A DNA stretch of 64,000 nt, taken from assembly GCA_033398695.1 (NCBI GenBank), contig CM065804.1, positions 124,615,501 to 124,679,500 of the forward strand, read 5' to 3'. Both the position numbers and the translations under genes were made by a program. Below are positions 1 through 11,376 of this stretch, one piece after another (the stretch's first letter is position 1; every line of letters begins with the position of its first letter). Source of the DNA: Orobanche coerulescens. Lineage: Eukaryota > Streptophyta > Magnoliopsida > Lamiales > Orobanchaceae. Below the pieces are notes generated by a model that saw nothing but the letters and a program-made list of their open reading frames with translations, did no database searches and was not told the DNA's origin.

Positions 1-743
1 TTTTCATTTTAAAACTTCGAAATCGTGTGGATTCGAAGGAAATCATATCAAATACTTGGCACCATCGAGCCAAGTTAATTTTTCCAAAAGTGATTTTGTG
101 GTCTTACCAAAATTTATGTTTTGAGTTTTCAAATTTTTTTTTGAAAGAACTTTCGAAAATTGTCTTCGTGACAAGAATATATGATTTCAAACTGGTTTTG
201 AAAATGTGATCGAGGTACATACGCATTTAGTGCATAATGCTATTATGGTGAAGATATGAGTGTGACTCACGAACTGGATGGTACATCAATATGGTACGAT
301 GAAAGAGATTCGAAGTTTAGTATGGTAGATTGGCTATCCATGGGTGATCCATGGATTGATCAGTCAAGAGAATTATACTGCGTTTTGTAGAATCGGTACA
401 GATATTATTTGGAAACTTGGGATTTTGTGAAACCGGAACATATGTGCTACGTGATTCCATTGGTGCGGTAGTAGCGTAATCTTACCATAGTGATCTTTGA
501 ATGATTTCTTTGTAAGTGTAAATATGGGGATGGTGACCCCATGCTGGTTGTTTTGGATATTGAGTGGTCGCTCCCACTCCTTGTATGAATCGGGTATGTT
601 CGTCGGTTGTGATTGGTTGTTCATATGCCGAGGGGTATGTTCGCCATCGGATATGTTTATTGAGATCCACCGTATGTGATCGGTGTGTCGCTTTGAGAAT
701 TTTGCTTTTCGTATATCCGCTTCGTGGTTCCGTGTTGATAGTG

Positions 744-892
744 TTGGAGTTTACCGTGTGAAGGTATTCTCGATTTCCGTTGATCGCTCGTTGGTCGTAT
801 TGGAGTTTATCACGTTGATGATATTCTCGATTGTGTTTTGACCTCTGGTTGGTCGATTGGAATTTATCATGTTGATGATAAATTCGGTTGAT
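744..892 (+). repeat. Degenerate tandem repeat, 56-57 bp unit, about 2.6 copies
   Basis: Units begin at 744, 800 and 857 with TTGGAGTTTA or TTGGAATTTA and contain TATTCTCGATT and TTGGTCG blocks. The units are clearly diverged. The period matches that of the repeat at 36818-37065, but homology between the two is not clear by eye. Confidence 0.6.
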
Positions 893-1285
893 TTATTAGT
901 TGATCATTTTGGTGATCATCGGCGTTGGATTTTGTGTTGGTGTTTCGAATTCGTGTCGTTGTTTTGGGCGGTTGTTTCGCAGATGTATTGTGTATGATTC
1001 GCCTTATCGATTGGGACTTGATTATGTAAACAGCAGACGTGATTTGATTCGGGCGATTGTTTCATCCGAAGATGATATATTTTGTTGAGACTCGGGAATT
1101 GTGATCGTAAGCGTATTGAGATTGTTCGGTGAGATCGCCGCTAGTATCTCCGGAGATCGTCGACCTGCGTATTTGGAAGTATGCTCTTTTCGATATTCGG
1201 TAATGATGATGATTAATCGTTGTCGTGATGGTTTTGGGATATTTTGGGTTGAGCAGATGTTTGTTTGTTTTCTATGACGGATTGC

Positions 1286-1320
1286 AAGTTTCGAGGACGA
1301 AACTTATTTTAAGTGTAGAA
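1286..1320 (+). promoter_or_regulatory. Gypsy-A pre-PPT hairpin and degenerate polypurine tract
   Basis: An 8-bp stem (AAGTTTCG / CGAAACTT) with an AGGA loop at 1286-1305 is followed by TTTTAAGTGTAGAA and then the LTR start. In Tekay-type elements this region lies just upstream of the polypurine primer for plus-strand DNA synthesis. The same arrangement is cleaner at 17007-17044 and, on the minus strand, next to 23210 and 34174. The purine run itself is eroded here. Confidence 0.6.
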
Positions 1321-1625
1321 TGTAATATCCGAATTTCACATCGATGTTTAATATTATTTTATCCGAAGTTATATTGTATGCAGTGGAATCATGCAGAGAG
1401 ATAAAATAAATAAAGGACTGAGATATCAGTATCGGTATAATTGTCGTATTTGGTCGATAATTACATTTGAGGATATTGTGTATCAGGTTGTCGTACTTTT
1501 GATATTGGGTATATCGTATGATGATATTATTAGATTCAGTGTTTGTGTTCAGTGTGTCTTATGTTCGCTTTTGGTATGTCGAGACGTTGGACAAGAATCA
1601 TGGAAAATGGCTAAGTATAGCCTTA

Positions 1626-2115
1626 TTAGCGCACGCCGATATTCATGCATAACGCACGCTATCGCGTGATTAGCGCACGCTACGCTTATAGGTTAGCGTC
1701 GCTAGTGCGCATGGTCGGAAGGAATCTACGTGTGGACCCGGTGCTTTGGCGCACGTTACGTAAGTCAACGGTTGTTGTCTCGAAGTATTAGCGCACGCTA
1801 AAATATTAGGCTTAGCGCACGCTAACTATGTATCACCAACAAGGAATCTTATCCTTGCCGAATCTTTGTCGGAATGTGGGGGCGAGTGGTAGGTGAACAC
1901 CGTAGCTAGTCAACTTCGGATAGCGCACGCTAAGATAAATGACTTGCGTACGCTAAGCAGGATGTTTTACGTACGTTAATGCATAGGCATTACGTACGTA
2001 AGTTAGTTTACGAAGCAAGGCAGTAGCCTTTGGGCTTCGATAGTGCACGCTAACAAAGTCAGTTAGCGCACGCTAAGGCTAGCGCACGCTAAACATAATG
2101 GTTTAGCGCACGCTA
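1626..2115 (+). repeat. U3 array of TAGCGCACGCTA near-palindromes (Gypsy-A)
   Basis: About 14 copies or variants of TAGCGCACGCTA lie at irregular spacing, including TAACGCACGCTA, TTGCGTACGCTAA and TTACGTACGTAA. The last copy ends 11 bp before the TATA box at 2127. The motif is close to its own reverse complement (TAGCGTGCGCTA). Its position directly upstream of the core promoter suggests a transcription-factor or chromatin role, but this is inference. Confidence 0.85.
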
Positions 2116-2126
2116 GTGGTGCATTC

Positions 2127-2135
2127 TATATAAAG
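2127..2135 (+). promoter_or_regulatory. TATA box, Gypsy-A LTR
   Basis: TATATAAAG lies immediately after the dodecamer array. It is the probable core promoter defining the U3/R boundary roughly 30 bp downstream. Confidence 0.65.
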
Positions 2136-2845
2136 GGACAAACGGGTGTCATGAAACATTTCGTCCATTTCTTTCCTTTCACCCGATAGAGACAACCTTG
2201 GGAGAACATTTGGAGTTCCTAAACACTGATGGATGATCCTCTTTAACAAGATTAAAGATGGAAATCATGGAGTGAAGCTTTGTTCTTGAAATCATTGGTG
2301 ATTCTTGGAAATCAATCCTTTCCTTCAAAAAAGGTAATTACTCTTCACTTTGAGATTTCGTTTTGGATTGTATATGATGTTCTTGAGTTGATGATTATCA
2401 TATAAACAAGTTGATGAGCATGACAACGAGTTGGATTACCGTACTAAGTTAGTGTTGTTATCAATATATGAGTATTGATATGTTTCGTATGGTTTTGGAT
2501 GGAATTCAAGATATATGTTGATGTAATTCCCTTCTTCAATTCGGATTTTTGATGTTTTGTCGTTGGTTACTTCGTATGGTAACGATTATGGTGATGCTAC
2601 TGTGATTCTTGAAGTTATATGAATTGTATGTCAAGAACATGATGAATAAGAATTTTTAGATGTTAGAACACATCGGATTTTATCATTTTATGGATCATGA
2701 ACGTGAACTTGGATAATTCGTGTTCTTGAAGAGCTATTAAATTATATGTCATGATTGTTATGAAATCCTTAATCTCGAGATGAGTTGATCATTGTCATGA
2801 TGGAAGTGTTAGACGATGCTTGAAATGCATGCCACTGCACAAAGA

Positions 2846-2930
2846 TTAGCGCACGCTACGTTTACTGCCTAGCGCGCGCTAACGGGAGCAACTTAGCGCA
2901 CGCTACGTTAGGTGATTAACGTGCGCTAAG
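2846..2930 (+). repeat. Second small dodecamer array, downstream of the TATA box
   Basis: Four copies (TTAGCGCACGCTAC, CTAGCGCGCGCTAA, TTAGCGCACGCTAC, TTAACGTGCGCTAA) lie about 0.7 kb beyond the TATA box, probably in the transcribed part of the LTR. The Gypsy-H and E LTRs have no array in this position. Confidence 0.75.
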
Positions 2931-3721
2931 TAGGCAGACAGTGCAGTATTTTTTTGTTTTGATTAGGAATTCGTGATGGTTTGACTTGGTTGGTTCTGAC
3001 TATGTTTATTCGAGGTTGTGTTGAACCGTTGAGTTCGATTGGTTGGTTTTATCGGTTGTTAATTGTTATCGGATATGTGTTATTTGATTTCTTCGATAGG
3101 TTGAGATTATTGATCGGTGATTATAACCGGATATTGCGGTCGTGTTCGAGTATGTCCATCGTATTGCTTTTGATCGGGGCTGAGGAGCTCGTAGACAAAG
3201 GCGATGTGTTCGGCAAAGCCTTCGTGGTATCGGTATCGAGGCAAGTTATTACTTGCTCGTTATAATATTTAATGAATGGTTTGATTTCATTTCGTTTATA
3301 ATGCATATAGCGATGATTATTATTGTGAACTGGGTATTCGGATCGCATATCGTTCTTTCGATTCTGGGAGATAAATCATAATGTATATGATTATCTCAGT
3401 TATTAGTATGTTCGAGTATCAAGGTTACATTATGGTAAAGACGAGGATATGAGTATCTATAGTTCATTGTTCGTTTGGATCGCCGAGCATTGAGGATAAT
3501 CGTCGGTGATGATTGGACATCGAGATTTCTCCCGAAGGACTCGGGCAAGTATCTTATATCGATTTAGTTAGAGTTAGCGATTTGATCATGCGTATTATCA
3601 TTCATGTTGTCGAACATGAGGTCGTCTTAATTGATTTGTCATATTGTCGTTCATGTTGTGTTGTTCATGATGATGAACATATTGTTTTGCATATGTGTAT
3701 GCATATTGTGTTGTTTATGTT

Positions 3722-4016
3722 GTGTTGATCCGATGGGATCGCGCGATCTATGCTGAGGGCGCAGGATAGGATGACCACCTCGTGTTGGTCCGACGGATCA
3801 TCTTGGGATCTATCTTTGAGGGCGCTGGATCATTGGACGGGTTTTTCCACCTCGTGTTGGTCCGACGGGATCATCTTGGGATCTATGCTGAGGGCGCTGG
3901 ATCGTTGGATTACCCAGTATTGTGTTATTGTTGTGCATATGTATATCGTTGGTTATCCACCTCGTGTTGATCTTGTAGGATCATCTTGGGATCTATGCTG
4001 AGGGCGCTGGATCATG
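3722..4016 (+). repeat. Four-copy module of about 60 bp in the Gypsy-A LTR
   Basis: Units at 3722-3770, 3775-3836, 3847-3905 and 3957-4016 share GTGTTGGTCCGACGG, ATCATCTTGGGATCTATGC and TGAGGGCGCTGGATC. The middle units begin CCACCTCG. In position and in composition (TCGGGAGGGTCC-like, GGGATC-like) they resemble the repeated module of Gypsy-E at 63131-63365, so they may be a diverged version of it. Confidence 0.75.
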
Positions 4017-4954
4017 GGATTTCCATTGAGTATACATAGTTGTTATTGTTTTTGAGCATATTGACGTTGTCATATGAGTATGCATGTGTAGGTCTTGTGT
4101 TAGGACCTTGTCCGCATTGCATTGTTCTGATATCGGATTAGACTGATATGATTATCGTGGCACATCATATCTCGAGGTATGTTCCATATTTTCCTTGGTC
4201 TTGTCTTTGATGGACGATCGGTTATCGTCTTGGGATTTGATGATTTTATTCGATGGATCGTATTGGTCAGAAATGGTAGATTTCCGTATCGTGAGTTGGT
4301 TATGATAGTTTGAGGATCTTGAGTATTGTTTGAGGTACAATACAAATATTATGTTCGAGTTTAATGGTTATTCTGATGAGAATTACTTGAGTAAGTAAAG
4401 TCATGGCGGTAAGATTACGTTGGTCGTATTCTTATGTTGTATTCTCATTGGTATGTTATTATTAATGTGATGTGACGGTTATCATTGTTGGATATTATGG
4501 TGACCCCGTCGTGGATTTCTTTTAGGTTCTCGGAGTATCGAGCTTGTAGCGGTCGTGAAGAGATGAGCTTCCTGAGGATCTTGGCTAGGACATGTTGTGT
4601 GCATTGAGTTTCTTGATTGGTTCTTGTATTCCATTTGCTAGAGTATCTTTTTGGTGGCCTTTTTCCATTGCGTGAGTATTTTGAGACGCTCTTTTGGTAT
4701 CCGTAACCGAGGTTACTTTGGAAATCGCTTTCTAAACTTTTGAGTGTCGGCCGTTTGGCCTTGCGATTTCAAACGAGTTTTCTGACGGTTTTTGATAAAT
4801 GGATTTTTATAAGTCTTTGTGAATTTTAAAGATAGTACCGTCGTTGGCCTCTCGGGCATTTGTAAATGTTTGTGAAAATTTCTTTTAGCCTTGTGGGTTC
4901 CATCTCGGGGCCCACGGCGCTGTAATATTTCCGGTTAAATCTGGGGGTGTTACA

Positions 4955-5469
4955 GTTGGAATACCACGAGTATGTTGGAATTGACATGTTGTGTTGTACA
5001 TTGCTACTGTTTCTCGTTGGAGAGACTTGTTGTGATTATTGTTGATATTATTGACGTTATTATTCAGGGTTTGCTGAATAAATCATTATTGTATAATTAT
5101 CGTACTTGTACTAGCATCGTTGTGCTAACCCCTTCAGGGGTGAATATTTGTTTTATGTTCAGGATCCAGGAGGACAGGAAAACAACCACTAGAGCTGCAT
5201 GACGACAAGGGTGCAGAGTGATGTTACGGCCGGAAATGATTTGTCAGATGTTTGTTTTGTATTAATAAAGTACTCGAGTACACTGTTGTTTTACCGTCTT
5301 TGAGAATTATATTCGGATGTTGATGGATTTGTATGTTCTAGACTAGTGATGTAATAATTATTTCTATGATTGGTATTTAATAATGTTGTTTTTAAATTTT
5401 TATCCTTGTACATCCTTACATCAAGGATTTATGGCGCTGTAATAATCTTGAATATCTCGGGGTGTTACA
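4955..5469 (+). mobile_element. LTR tail Gypsy-A2
   Basis: This is a second, independent LTR end. It ends ATATCTCGGGGTGTTACA at 5469 and has its own R/U5 double hairpin (5112-5141) and TTCAGG block (5158). The LTR ending at 4954 already has equivalent signals, so A2 is a different LTR into which Gypsy-A inserted. The right neighbour is a LINE fragment cut in mid-frame at 5470, which suggests A2 had itself inserted into that LINE. Confidence 0.6.
5112..5141 (+). other. R/U5 double hairpin (Gypsy-A2)
   Basis: Hairpin 1 pairs TAGCA with TGCTA. Hairpin 2 pairs ACCCCT with AGGGGT around a TC loop. The same architecture with different stem bases occurs in Gypsy-B and, in weaker form, Gypsy-E. Confidence 0.6.
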
Positions 5470-6191
5470 AACTCCTGGTGCCTTATCATTTCCAATTGAA
5501 TTCAAAGCATCCAAAACTTCTTTTGATGTGATTGAGGAGATCAAATTCACTCTCTGGTCATGACCTAACACTGCACCAGTTTGAATAACACTTATATCCA
5601 CCCCTTGAGTAGTGTTGGCCTGTGTTCCAAGTAGGGTTTTGTAGAATGCAATTATCTCATTCTTTATGTCTTCTTATTTTACTAGATTTCTCCTATATTC
5701 ATCATACAGCACCCCAATGTTTGATTTCCTTCTAGTTTACAAGGATGCATGGAAGTACCTATTATTACCATCCCCACAAGAAAGCCAATGAACTTTTGAT
5801 TTCTACTTTAGAATTTATTCTTCTACCAGTATCCACTTCTCAAATTCTTGCTGAGTATCTTTCATTTCATGAAAAAGTTCAAGGTTTATGGATCATCTTG
5901 TAGAGCAGCCTGAGTGGACTGCAATTTGGCCCTTGAAATATCTACCTTCTACTGGGCATATGTATACCTATGGTTAAGTTGTCTAAATATTGGCTTCAAT
6001 TTTTTCAGCCTAGCCCAAACCTTGTACATTTTTACCACCGTCTCTTGCACCTCCCACTTTGCTGCAACTGTTCCAGTGAACTGCTCATGATCAGTGATAC
6101 AGTTTAAGAACTTAAACTGCTGTAAACATCTACTCTGGACTCTCCCTCCATAATTAACAACCAGAGGAGAATGGTCTGATTCCATGGGATT
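5470..6191 (-). pseudogene. LINE (L1-type) endonuclease-RT fragment
   Basis: Reading right to left, the endonuclease end shows ESDHSPLVVNYGG at about 6190-6140. A linker follows with a HWLSCGDGNNRYFHAS block near 5790, then the N-terminal RT signature ALNSIGNDKAPGV at about 5510-5470. SDHSPL and the NDKAPG(V)DG region are hallmarks of plant non-LTR retrotransposons. Several stops and frame changes interrupt the frame. The RT stops abruptly at 5470 against an LTR end, and no FADD catalytic box is present, so it is a dead fragment. The endonuclease N-terminus is missing on the right, where a gypsy gag fragment abuts. Confidence 0.75.
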
Positions 6192-6500
6192 CAGTACTGA
6201 TACTCTTTCAAAGAAGTACAATTGAAACCCGCCATGTACTGATGAATCTCCGAATTCATTCGCCTAGTAAAATGGTAGATCTTATCTTCATCTGTCCTTA
6301 CCTGATCCTGCACATAGCTGAGCTCTTTGCTAAAAGAATTCATTAATCCTAGGATTTCTGATCGGTTCTGGACAAAACTCATCTCTCATGAATCTCTGGA
6401 ACTCTGCCCACGTGACAACACGATCTCGGCGCTTAACAGCCTCTCACCAACTAGCGGCATCCTTGTCAAGTCAGGATTTGATCAAATAATCTCTTTTAGA
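6192..6500 (-). pseudogene. Tekay-type gag fragment
   Basis: The minus strand encodes MRDEF, then FSKELSYVQDQVRTDEDKI and MNSEIHQYMAGFNCTSLKEY. This is closely similar to the Gypsy-B gag at 16033-16290 (FSKQLSYVQDHVRTEEDK, QYMAGLTCTSLREY). Further upstream (about 6490-6400) the capsid block DKDAASW.EAVKRRDRVV is visible with an internal stop. It is a fragment of the retrotransposon capsid gene with no LTR attached. Confidence 0.7.
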
Positions 6501-6597
6501 CATAGCTACATATATAGTGTGTATGGTGTGAGACATTTCTAGTGAGGTTATATATACAGCAAAGTACTTTTTGTGATGAATTTAATATTATGAGTGC

Positions 6598-6642
6598 ATG
6601 TATATATATGTGTGTGTATATATATATATATATAAATATAAG
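6598..6642. repeat. TA/TG microsatellite
   Basis: A short run of TATATATGTGTGTGTATATATA. There is no gene between about 6500 and the LTR-like sequence to the right. Confidence 0.9.
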
Positions 6643-6882
6643 TACATCAAAACACGTCTCCCTATAGCTTTGACTGTCAGAGGTTGAGAAGCACTTGTTG
6701 GACAAGACCCAAAAAAAAGAACACTCACGTGACAAAATTTGGTCAAAGTGGGTGAGGTGGGGTGTAAACTAATATGGCTTACACTTGGTGTATTATTAGC
6801 TTGGTCAAGGCATGAGAGAGTTTTTCTATATAAAACATACTTCATCTTCCCACTTCACAACAATGGTTCGACCATACGATAT

Positions 6883-6883
<1 letters not shown>

Positions 6884-6920
<37 letters not shown>

Positions 6921-6921
6921 A
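6884..6921. repeat. GA microsatellite in the Copia-I LTR
   Basis: A run of GAGAGA with one AAG interruption. An equivalent run occurs in both Copia-F LTRs (CT at about 24693 and 41537) and in Copia-J. Confidence 0.9.
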
Positions 6922-7361
6922 AATGATTTATATACCGTATAGAATAACAATGGTTCGACCATACTTCATTTTTCTTTTTCAAGCTTATATACACTTCAAT
7001 GTGTTCTTACGAAGAAAAAATGATTTATACACTTAGAGTATAGAATAATAAATAGATATAAGTTTCTACTATCTACTTCTTGCCGTGTTCTCGGAGAATA
7101 AGAATATAGAAGATTTTTCTTGTCATTTTTCTGAAGCGTGATATGTAGAGGCACGATATTTTCGGGAAGCTTCATAATTTTGAATTGTATTAACTAACGT
7201 TTAATCAAAGGACTTTAAGGGTATGATTTCTAAATATATACTTTGATTGTAATTATATTCGTATATACGATGCTTGATCGATCCTATTTATGAGTTTTAT
7301 TTATTGATTGGATCAATATTATTATTCCGCCGCGCCTTTGTTTTTAGGCCCCGAATCACAA

Positions 7362-8637
7362 TAGTAGTATCATAGCCTATGCGATCGTATAAATGAGATT
7401 AGCATTTGGAATGTTTGATTGAATATTTTATGATTTAGAATCATAATTATTTTAATCGTTAATGTTCAATTGTTCGTCGAAAACATTTATTTTTCACAAT
7501 TTTATATTACAATATAAATCTATTTTTCTTTTAAAAAACTAATTTATTATTTTTGGATTCGGGATGAAAAGACGAGCAGTAAAAATAGCTGGACCAGGCA
7601 ACTCGGGGTTGCCAGGAGGCTGCCGGCAATGGCCGGCAGCAGCCGGAAGGGGCTGACCTCTCGGCCAGGGAAAGGCAGCCCTGTCGGGCCGCGGACTTGG
7701 CCCGGGCCTTGTGTTACCGACTCTATTTTTATATTTCATGTTTGGTAAATTAATTTTCCGCAAATAAATTGGATTTAATTTGACTAAAATATAAATATGG
7801 TATTTTTAGTTTTAAGGGAATTAGTTTAATAAAATATTTAATATTTGTCCGGAACAAATTAAATTTATCGGTTTTATGAATTAATTGGGTTAATACTAAT
7901 AAATAGATTAATTTTATATTGATTGGATCAATATATTAGATTAATTATATATACCATTTATTGCATTTATTTTGTGATGGTGATGTAGTTCAAGGACTTA
8001 GTTTTGAATATTTATTCGATGGGGTTGTAAAGGCCATTTTTGGCCAATTTATTTTTATTAGAAAATTTTGTATAAGATGCAAATTTTATTGATTTAATAA
8101 GTTAGCTATGATGAAGAGCCAAGGACGAACCGCCATGGAGACGAAGATTCAAGATATTTAATTTTATTACTTGTATTTTTACTGGGTTGATGATGACTCG
8201 GTACTTAGGGACGGTCTATGAACTACATACTGATAGATTTAACTTGTGTGTGTTTTCATATTGTATGACAAACAAACAAACAAACAAACAAACTGACAAA
8301 CCGCGCTTATAAACGGATTAATATGCAAAGTATAATATGCAATCGCGTAATACTCCCACTTACAAAGTACTAAGTTATAAAAGGTTATGAGATTTCCTAC
8401 CCTCTGTCAAGCTCATGGAAAATTCAAATCTAAACCGAAATACTATTCTTCCGAGTATGTCGGGGTGGTGTTTTGGGAAGGATTGATAAATTCTAAAGTA
8501 AATCAAATGCCTTCGGTTGTGAAAAATCGAACCCCTAGAAGCTGTATGGGTTGCCGGATGAGATTCAATTGTCAGACTAATAGGAATTTATGGTTTAAAC
8601 TTAAATAGCTCAGCGAGCCATAAACTGTATGGGTTGA
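7362..8637 (+). mobile_element. Copia-I untranslated leader
   Basis: Non-coding. It matches the Copia-F leader read on its minus strand: GCGATCGTATA, TTAGCATTTGGAATG and TTCAATTGTTCGTCG near 7380-7480, and GGGTTGTAAAGGCC near 8024. A GC-rich island at 7570-7720 (GCCGGCAATGGCCGGC) corresponds to the GC-rich leader repeats of F at 31210-31640. An (ACAA)n run lies at 8269-8293. Long leaders of this kind precede gag in this Copia family. Confidence 0.6.
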
Positions 8638-9823
8638 GGACAAGTGAACTAGGGGTAAATGAATATCGAATTATTCATTAAATGGGTTGGTGTTAGACAT
8701 CACAATATAAAGAATAATAGTCTAGAAACTATATGGGTTGCCCTCTATTAAACTTTGTAACAAACTCGATCATCACTATGAAGTCAATCATGACTTCCGG
8801 ATTTCCTATAAGAGTGTGTAATGGTGATAAATATAGTGGGAGGCGAGTTAATGAATATAGAAAGTCCTTAAATTCTAAACTCAGATTATAATTAAACAAT
8901 CAATAACAAACCCAATATTATTCTCTGCAGTAAAACGAATAAACTCTATATATGACGTAAAACCCACTATCAATATTACTCGAGAAGAACACCCTAAATG
9001 GTCCGAACTTTGTGGATGACTGCGGAACTTGAGGATTGTCCTTGTAATGGAAATGCTTGGGTAATTATTGGAGGTGGACATCCCAGTTGCTCCTGCAAGA
9101 ACCCGAGCCAATCAGGAAGAAGTCGACGTCCATGAGAACTGGGTGAAAGGCGACATAAGAGTGTGATGGTATATGTTAGGCTCAATGAGTAATGAGCTTC
9201 AGCGTACCCATTAAATGACGACATATTTGAGGACAAGTGAACTAGGGGTAAATGAATATCGAATTATTCATTAAATGGGTTGGTGTTAGACATCACAATA
9301 TAAAGAATAATAGTCTAGAAACCATATGGGTTGCCCTCTATTAAACTTTGTAACAAACTCGATCATCACTATGAAGTCAATCATGACTTCCGGATTTCCT
9401 ATAAGAGTGTGTAATGGTGATAAATATAGTGGGAGGCGAGTTAATGAATATAGAAAGTCCTTAAATTCTAAACTCAGATTATAATTAAACAATCAATAAC
9501 AAACCCAATATTATTCTCTGCAGTAAAACGAATAAACTCTATATATGACGTTAAACCCACTATCAATATTACTCGAGAAGAACACCCTAAATGGTCCGAA
9601 CTTTGTGGATGACTGTGGAACTTTAGGATTGTCCTTGTAATGGAAATGCTTGGGTAATTATTGGAGGTGGACATCCCAGTAGCTCCTGCAAGAACCCGAG
9701 CCAATCAGGAAGAAGTCGATGTCCATGATAACTGGGTGAAAGGCGACATAAGAGTGTGCTGGTATATGTTAGGCTCAATGAGTAATGAGCTTCAGCGTAC
9801 CCATTAAATGACGACATATTTGA
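8638..9823 (+). repeat. Direct tandem duplication, 2 x 593 bp
   Basis: Copy 1 is 8638-9230 and copy 2 is 9231-9823. About ten single-base differences were seen by eye (for example TTGCTCC/TAGCTCC and GACGTCC/GATGTCC), so identity is about 98%. The unit spans the end of the leader and the start of gag, including the GPNFVD-like gag opening. It is much younger than the decayed element that holds it. Confidence 0.9.
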
Positions 9824-10330
9824 GAGCCATCTTATCACACCTGACTGAGCTTTACAAAGAGCATACTTGAATGGTTAGATATGAGATATCAAATAAATTG
9901 TTCAGTAGAAGGATAGAGTGTTGGGGACCATGTCCTTAAAAATGATACAGGCTATTGATTTTCAGATGCATGCTTCTATCCAAACTGACCTTATCCTGAA
10001 GTCACTTCCTGACTCTTTTTCCCAATTTATCATGAACTTTAACTGCAATGATATAGCATGTAACTGCTAATGAATAAACTGATGACTGATCAATCTCAAA
10101 TAGATACAAAAGGAAAGAGGTTGCACTCGTTGTTTCTTCTAGGTTTTGGAAGTCCAAGAATAAGAAGAAAAAGAATAAGAAATAGTTAGATCCAAAATCC
10201 AAGATCGATAAGGGTAAGGGCAAGGCCCCAATGGTTTAAAAGTGTAAGGGAGACAAGAATACGGACGAATGCCTCAACTTCGGTGAGATAGGTCACTGAA
10301 GGATAGACTGCCCAAAACTTGGCCGTAATG
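8995..10330 (+). pseudogene. Copia-I gag remnant
   Basis: The gag opening appears twice because of the tandem duplication, at about 8998 and 9591 (GPNFVDD.. in a broken frame). The central UBN2-type gag follows as AILSHLTELYKEHT at about 9826, then DHVLKMIQAIDFQMHASIQ and TDLILKSLPDSFSQF at 9938-10030. A basic Lys-rich stretch (10150-10230) leads to a degenerate zinc knuckle (ECLNFGEIGH then stop, then RIDCPK) at about 10269-10315, where the second Cys is lost. Copia-F encodes the same blocks on the minus strand at 29280-30000. Many stops and frameshifts make this a pseudogene. Confidence 0.75.
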
Positions 10331-10369
10331 CGTCTTCAGATACAGAACTATTAGTTTTGTAAATACATT

Positions 10370-11376
10370 TTTTTGTACTGTATATTCTACTTCTTGGATA
10401 GTTGATTCCGGTAAAAGTTCTCATATTTGTACAATGAATCAGGATCTGGAACAAAGTAGAAAGTTTGGAGCTGGATAAGTGATTGTAACAGTTAAGAGCG
10501 AACATAATGTTGTGGCTACTGATGTATGACCACTTATGATTGGATTCAGAATCCAATATTATTCTTACTTTGAATAATGTACTTGTTTGCCCAAGGGGGG
10601 TAAAATACTGTAGCGGTCATGTATCATAAGGGATTTCATTTCTTTATTAGAGATGGATCTTGCCATATTTACTTTAGAAATAAATTGGTTGATACTACTA
10701 CAATATTGAATGGTTTATACTAATTAAATCTAAAGAATAAAATCATTGTGAACACTTCAACTAGGAAGCGTGGTACGGATGAAACTAAACAAATACTTAA
10801 ACGACATCTTAGACTTGGTCATGTTGGTCAGACTAAGGTTCACGAAATGGATAAAGATGGACTCATAGGCCCATTGGGATCGAATCCCTATCCAACTTGT
10901 AAATCATGCCTTATAGGCAAAATTATTGAGTTACCCTTCACGGGGACTTTGAAAGAGCAGCGGAAAAAGCTTAAATTAGTCCATACCGCCTATGTGGCCC
11001 TTTTTTGAAGCAGCAAGAGATGGATTTCAGTATTTCATTACCATCATACTAGGTATGAGTTGTATACTTAATGGAAAATAAATCCAAAGTCTTTAATAAA
11101 TTCAAGAAATTTAAGACCCTAGTTGAAAACAAAACTGGTCATCATATTATAAGCACTTCGGTCGGACTAAGGTGGCTCAAGTATATGAGTATTGAGTTTG
11201 ATGAATCCTTTAAAGAACTAATAATAGTGTCACAATTTACACCTCATCTAATCCAAAATTAAATGGTGTATCAGGAAGAAGGAACCAAACCTTATTGGAA
11301 ATGGTCCGATTCATGCTTAACTATACTGATCTACCAATTTACTTGTGGGGATATGCGCTCCTTACTGCTGCACATA
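10370..11376 (+). pseudogene. Copia-I protease to integrase remnant
   Basis: Protease-like sequence lies near 10395 (DSGKSSHICTMNQDLEQS; Copia proteases have DSGA/DSGC). The GAG-pre-integrase block at 10748-11000 reads HLRLGHVGQTKVHEMDKDGL and CKSCLIGKI, retaining the His/Cys zinc-binding pattern. Integrase blocks follow: VFNKFKKFKTLVENKTGHHI (11095) and NQTLLEMVRFMLNYTDLP..LW at 11284-11350. The frame is broken in several places and stops at the junction with the Copia-C LTR at about 11376. RT and RNase H are missing. Confidence 0.75.

Larger units (their letters stand above)
1..1320 (+). mobile_element. Gypsy-A: 3' end of the internal region
   Basis: No frame here shows a recognisable gag, protease, RT, RNase H, integrase or chromodomain motif. 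It is placed by its right edge: a hairpin and purine-rich tract followed at 1321 by TGTAATATCC, the typical arrangement before the 3' LTR of Tekay/Del chromoviruses. It is therefore read as the non-coding or decayed end of the internal region of an element whose 5' part lies outside the window. The short open frames inside are not supported as genes. Confidence 0.6.
1321..4954 (+). mobile_element. Gypsy-A 3' LTR (3.6 kb)
   Basis: The LTR starts TGTAATATCC and ends GGGGGTGTTACA, the same ends as the Gypsy-B and Gypsy-E LTRs. In order it holds a dodecamer array (1626-2115), a TATA box (2127), a second small array (2846-2930), a four-copy module (3722-4016), and a GACCCC...TTTTAGG block near 4502 matching the R/U5 of the other LTRs. 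The last 60 bp (GGGCCCACGGCGCTGTAATAT onwards) match the end of the Gypsy-E LTR. No primer-binding site follows, which agrees with a 3' LTR. The partner 5' LTR is not in the window. Confidence 0.75.
6545..7361 (+). mobile_element. Copia-I 5' LTR, decayed, left edge uncertain
   Basis: The 3' part matches the end of the Copia-F LTR in order: AAGGGTATGATTTC, TATTCGTATATACG, CTTGATCGATCCT, then a CCGCC...GGCCCCGAATCACAATA end where F has GGCACCGAATCCCAACA. A GA microsatellite near 6884 corresponds to the GA/CT run in the F LTR. The left boundary was not found. The TG...CA ends are eroded and the following primer-binding site is unrecognisable (about AGTATCATAGCC at 7364). Confidence 0.55.

Noticed and set aside
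4955..5469. Reading 1321-5469 as a single LTR
   Set aside because: There are two complete LTR ends (4954 and 5469) and two R/U5 signal sets, so two LTRs are more likely.
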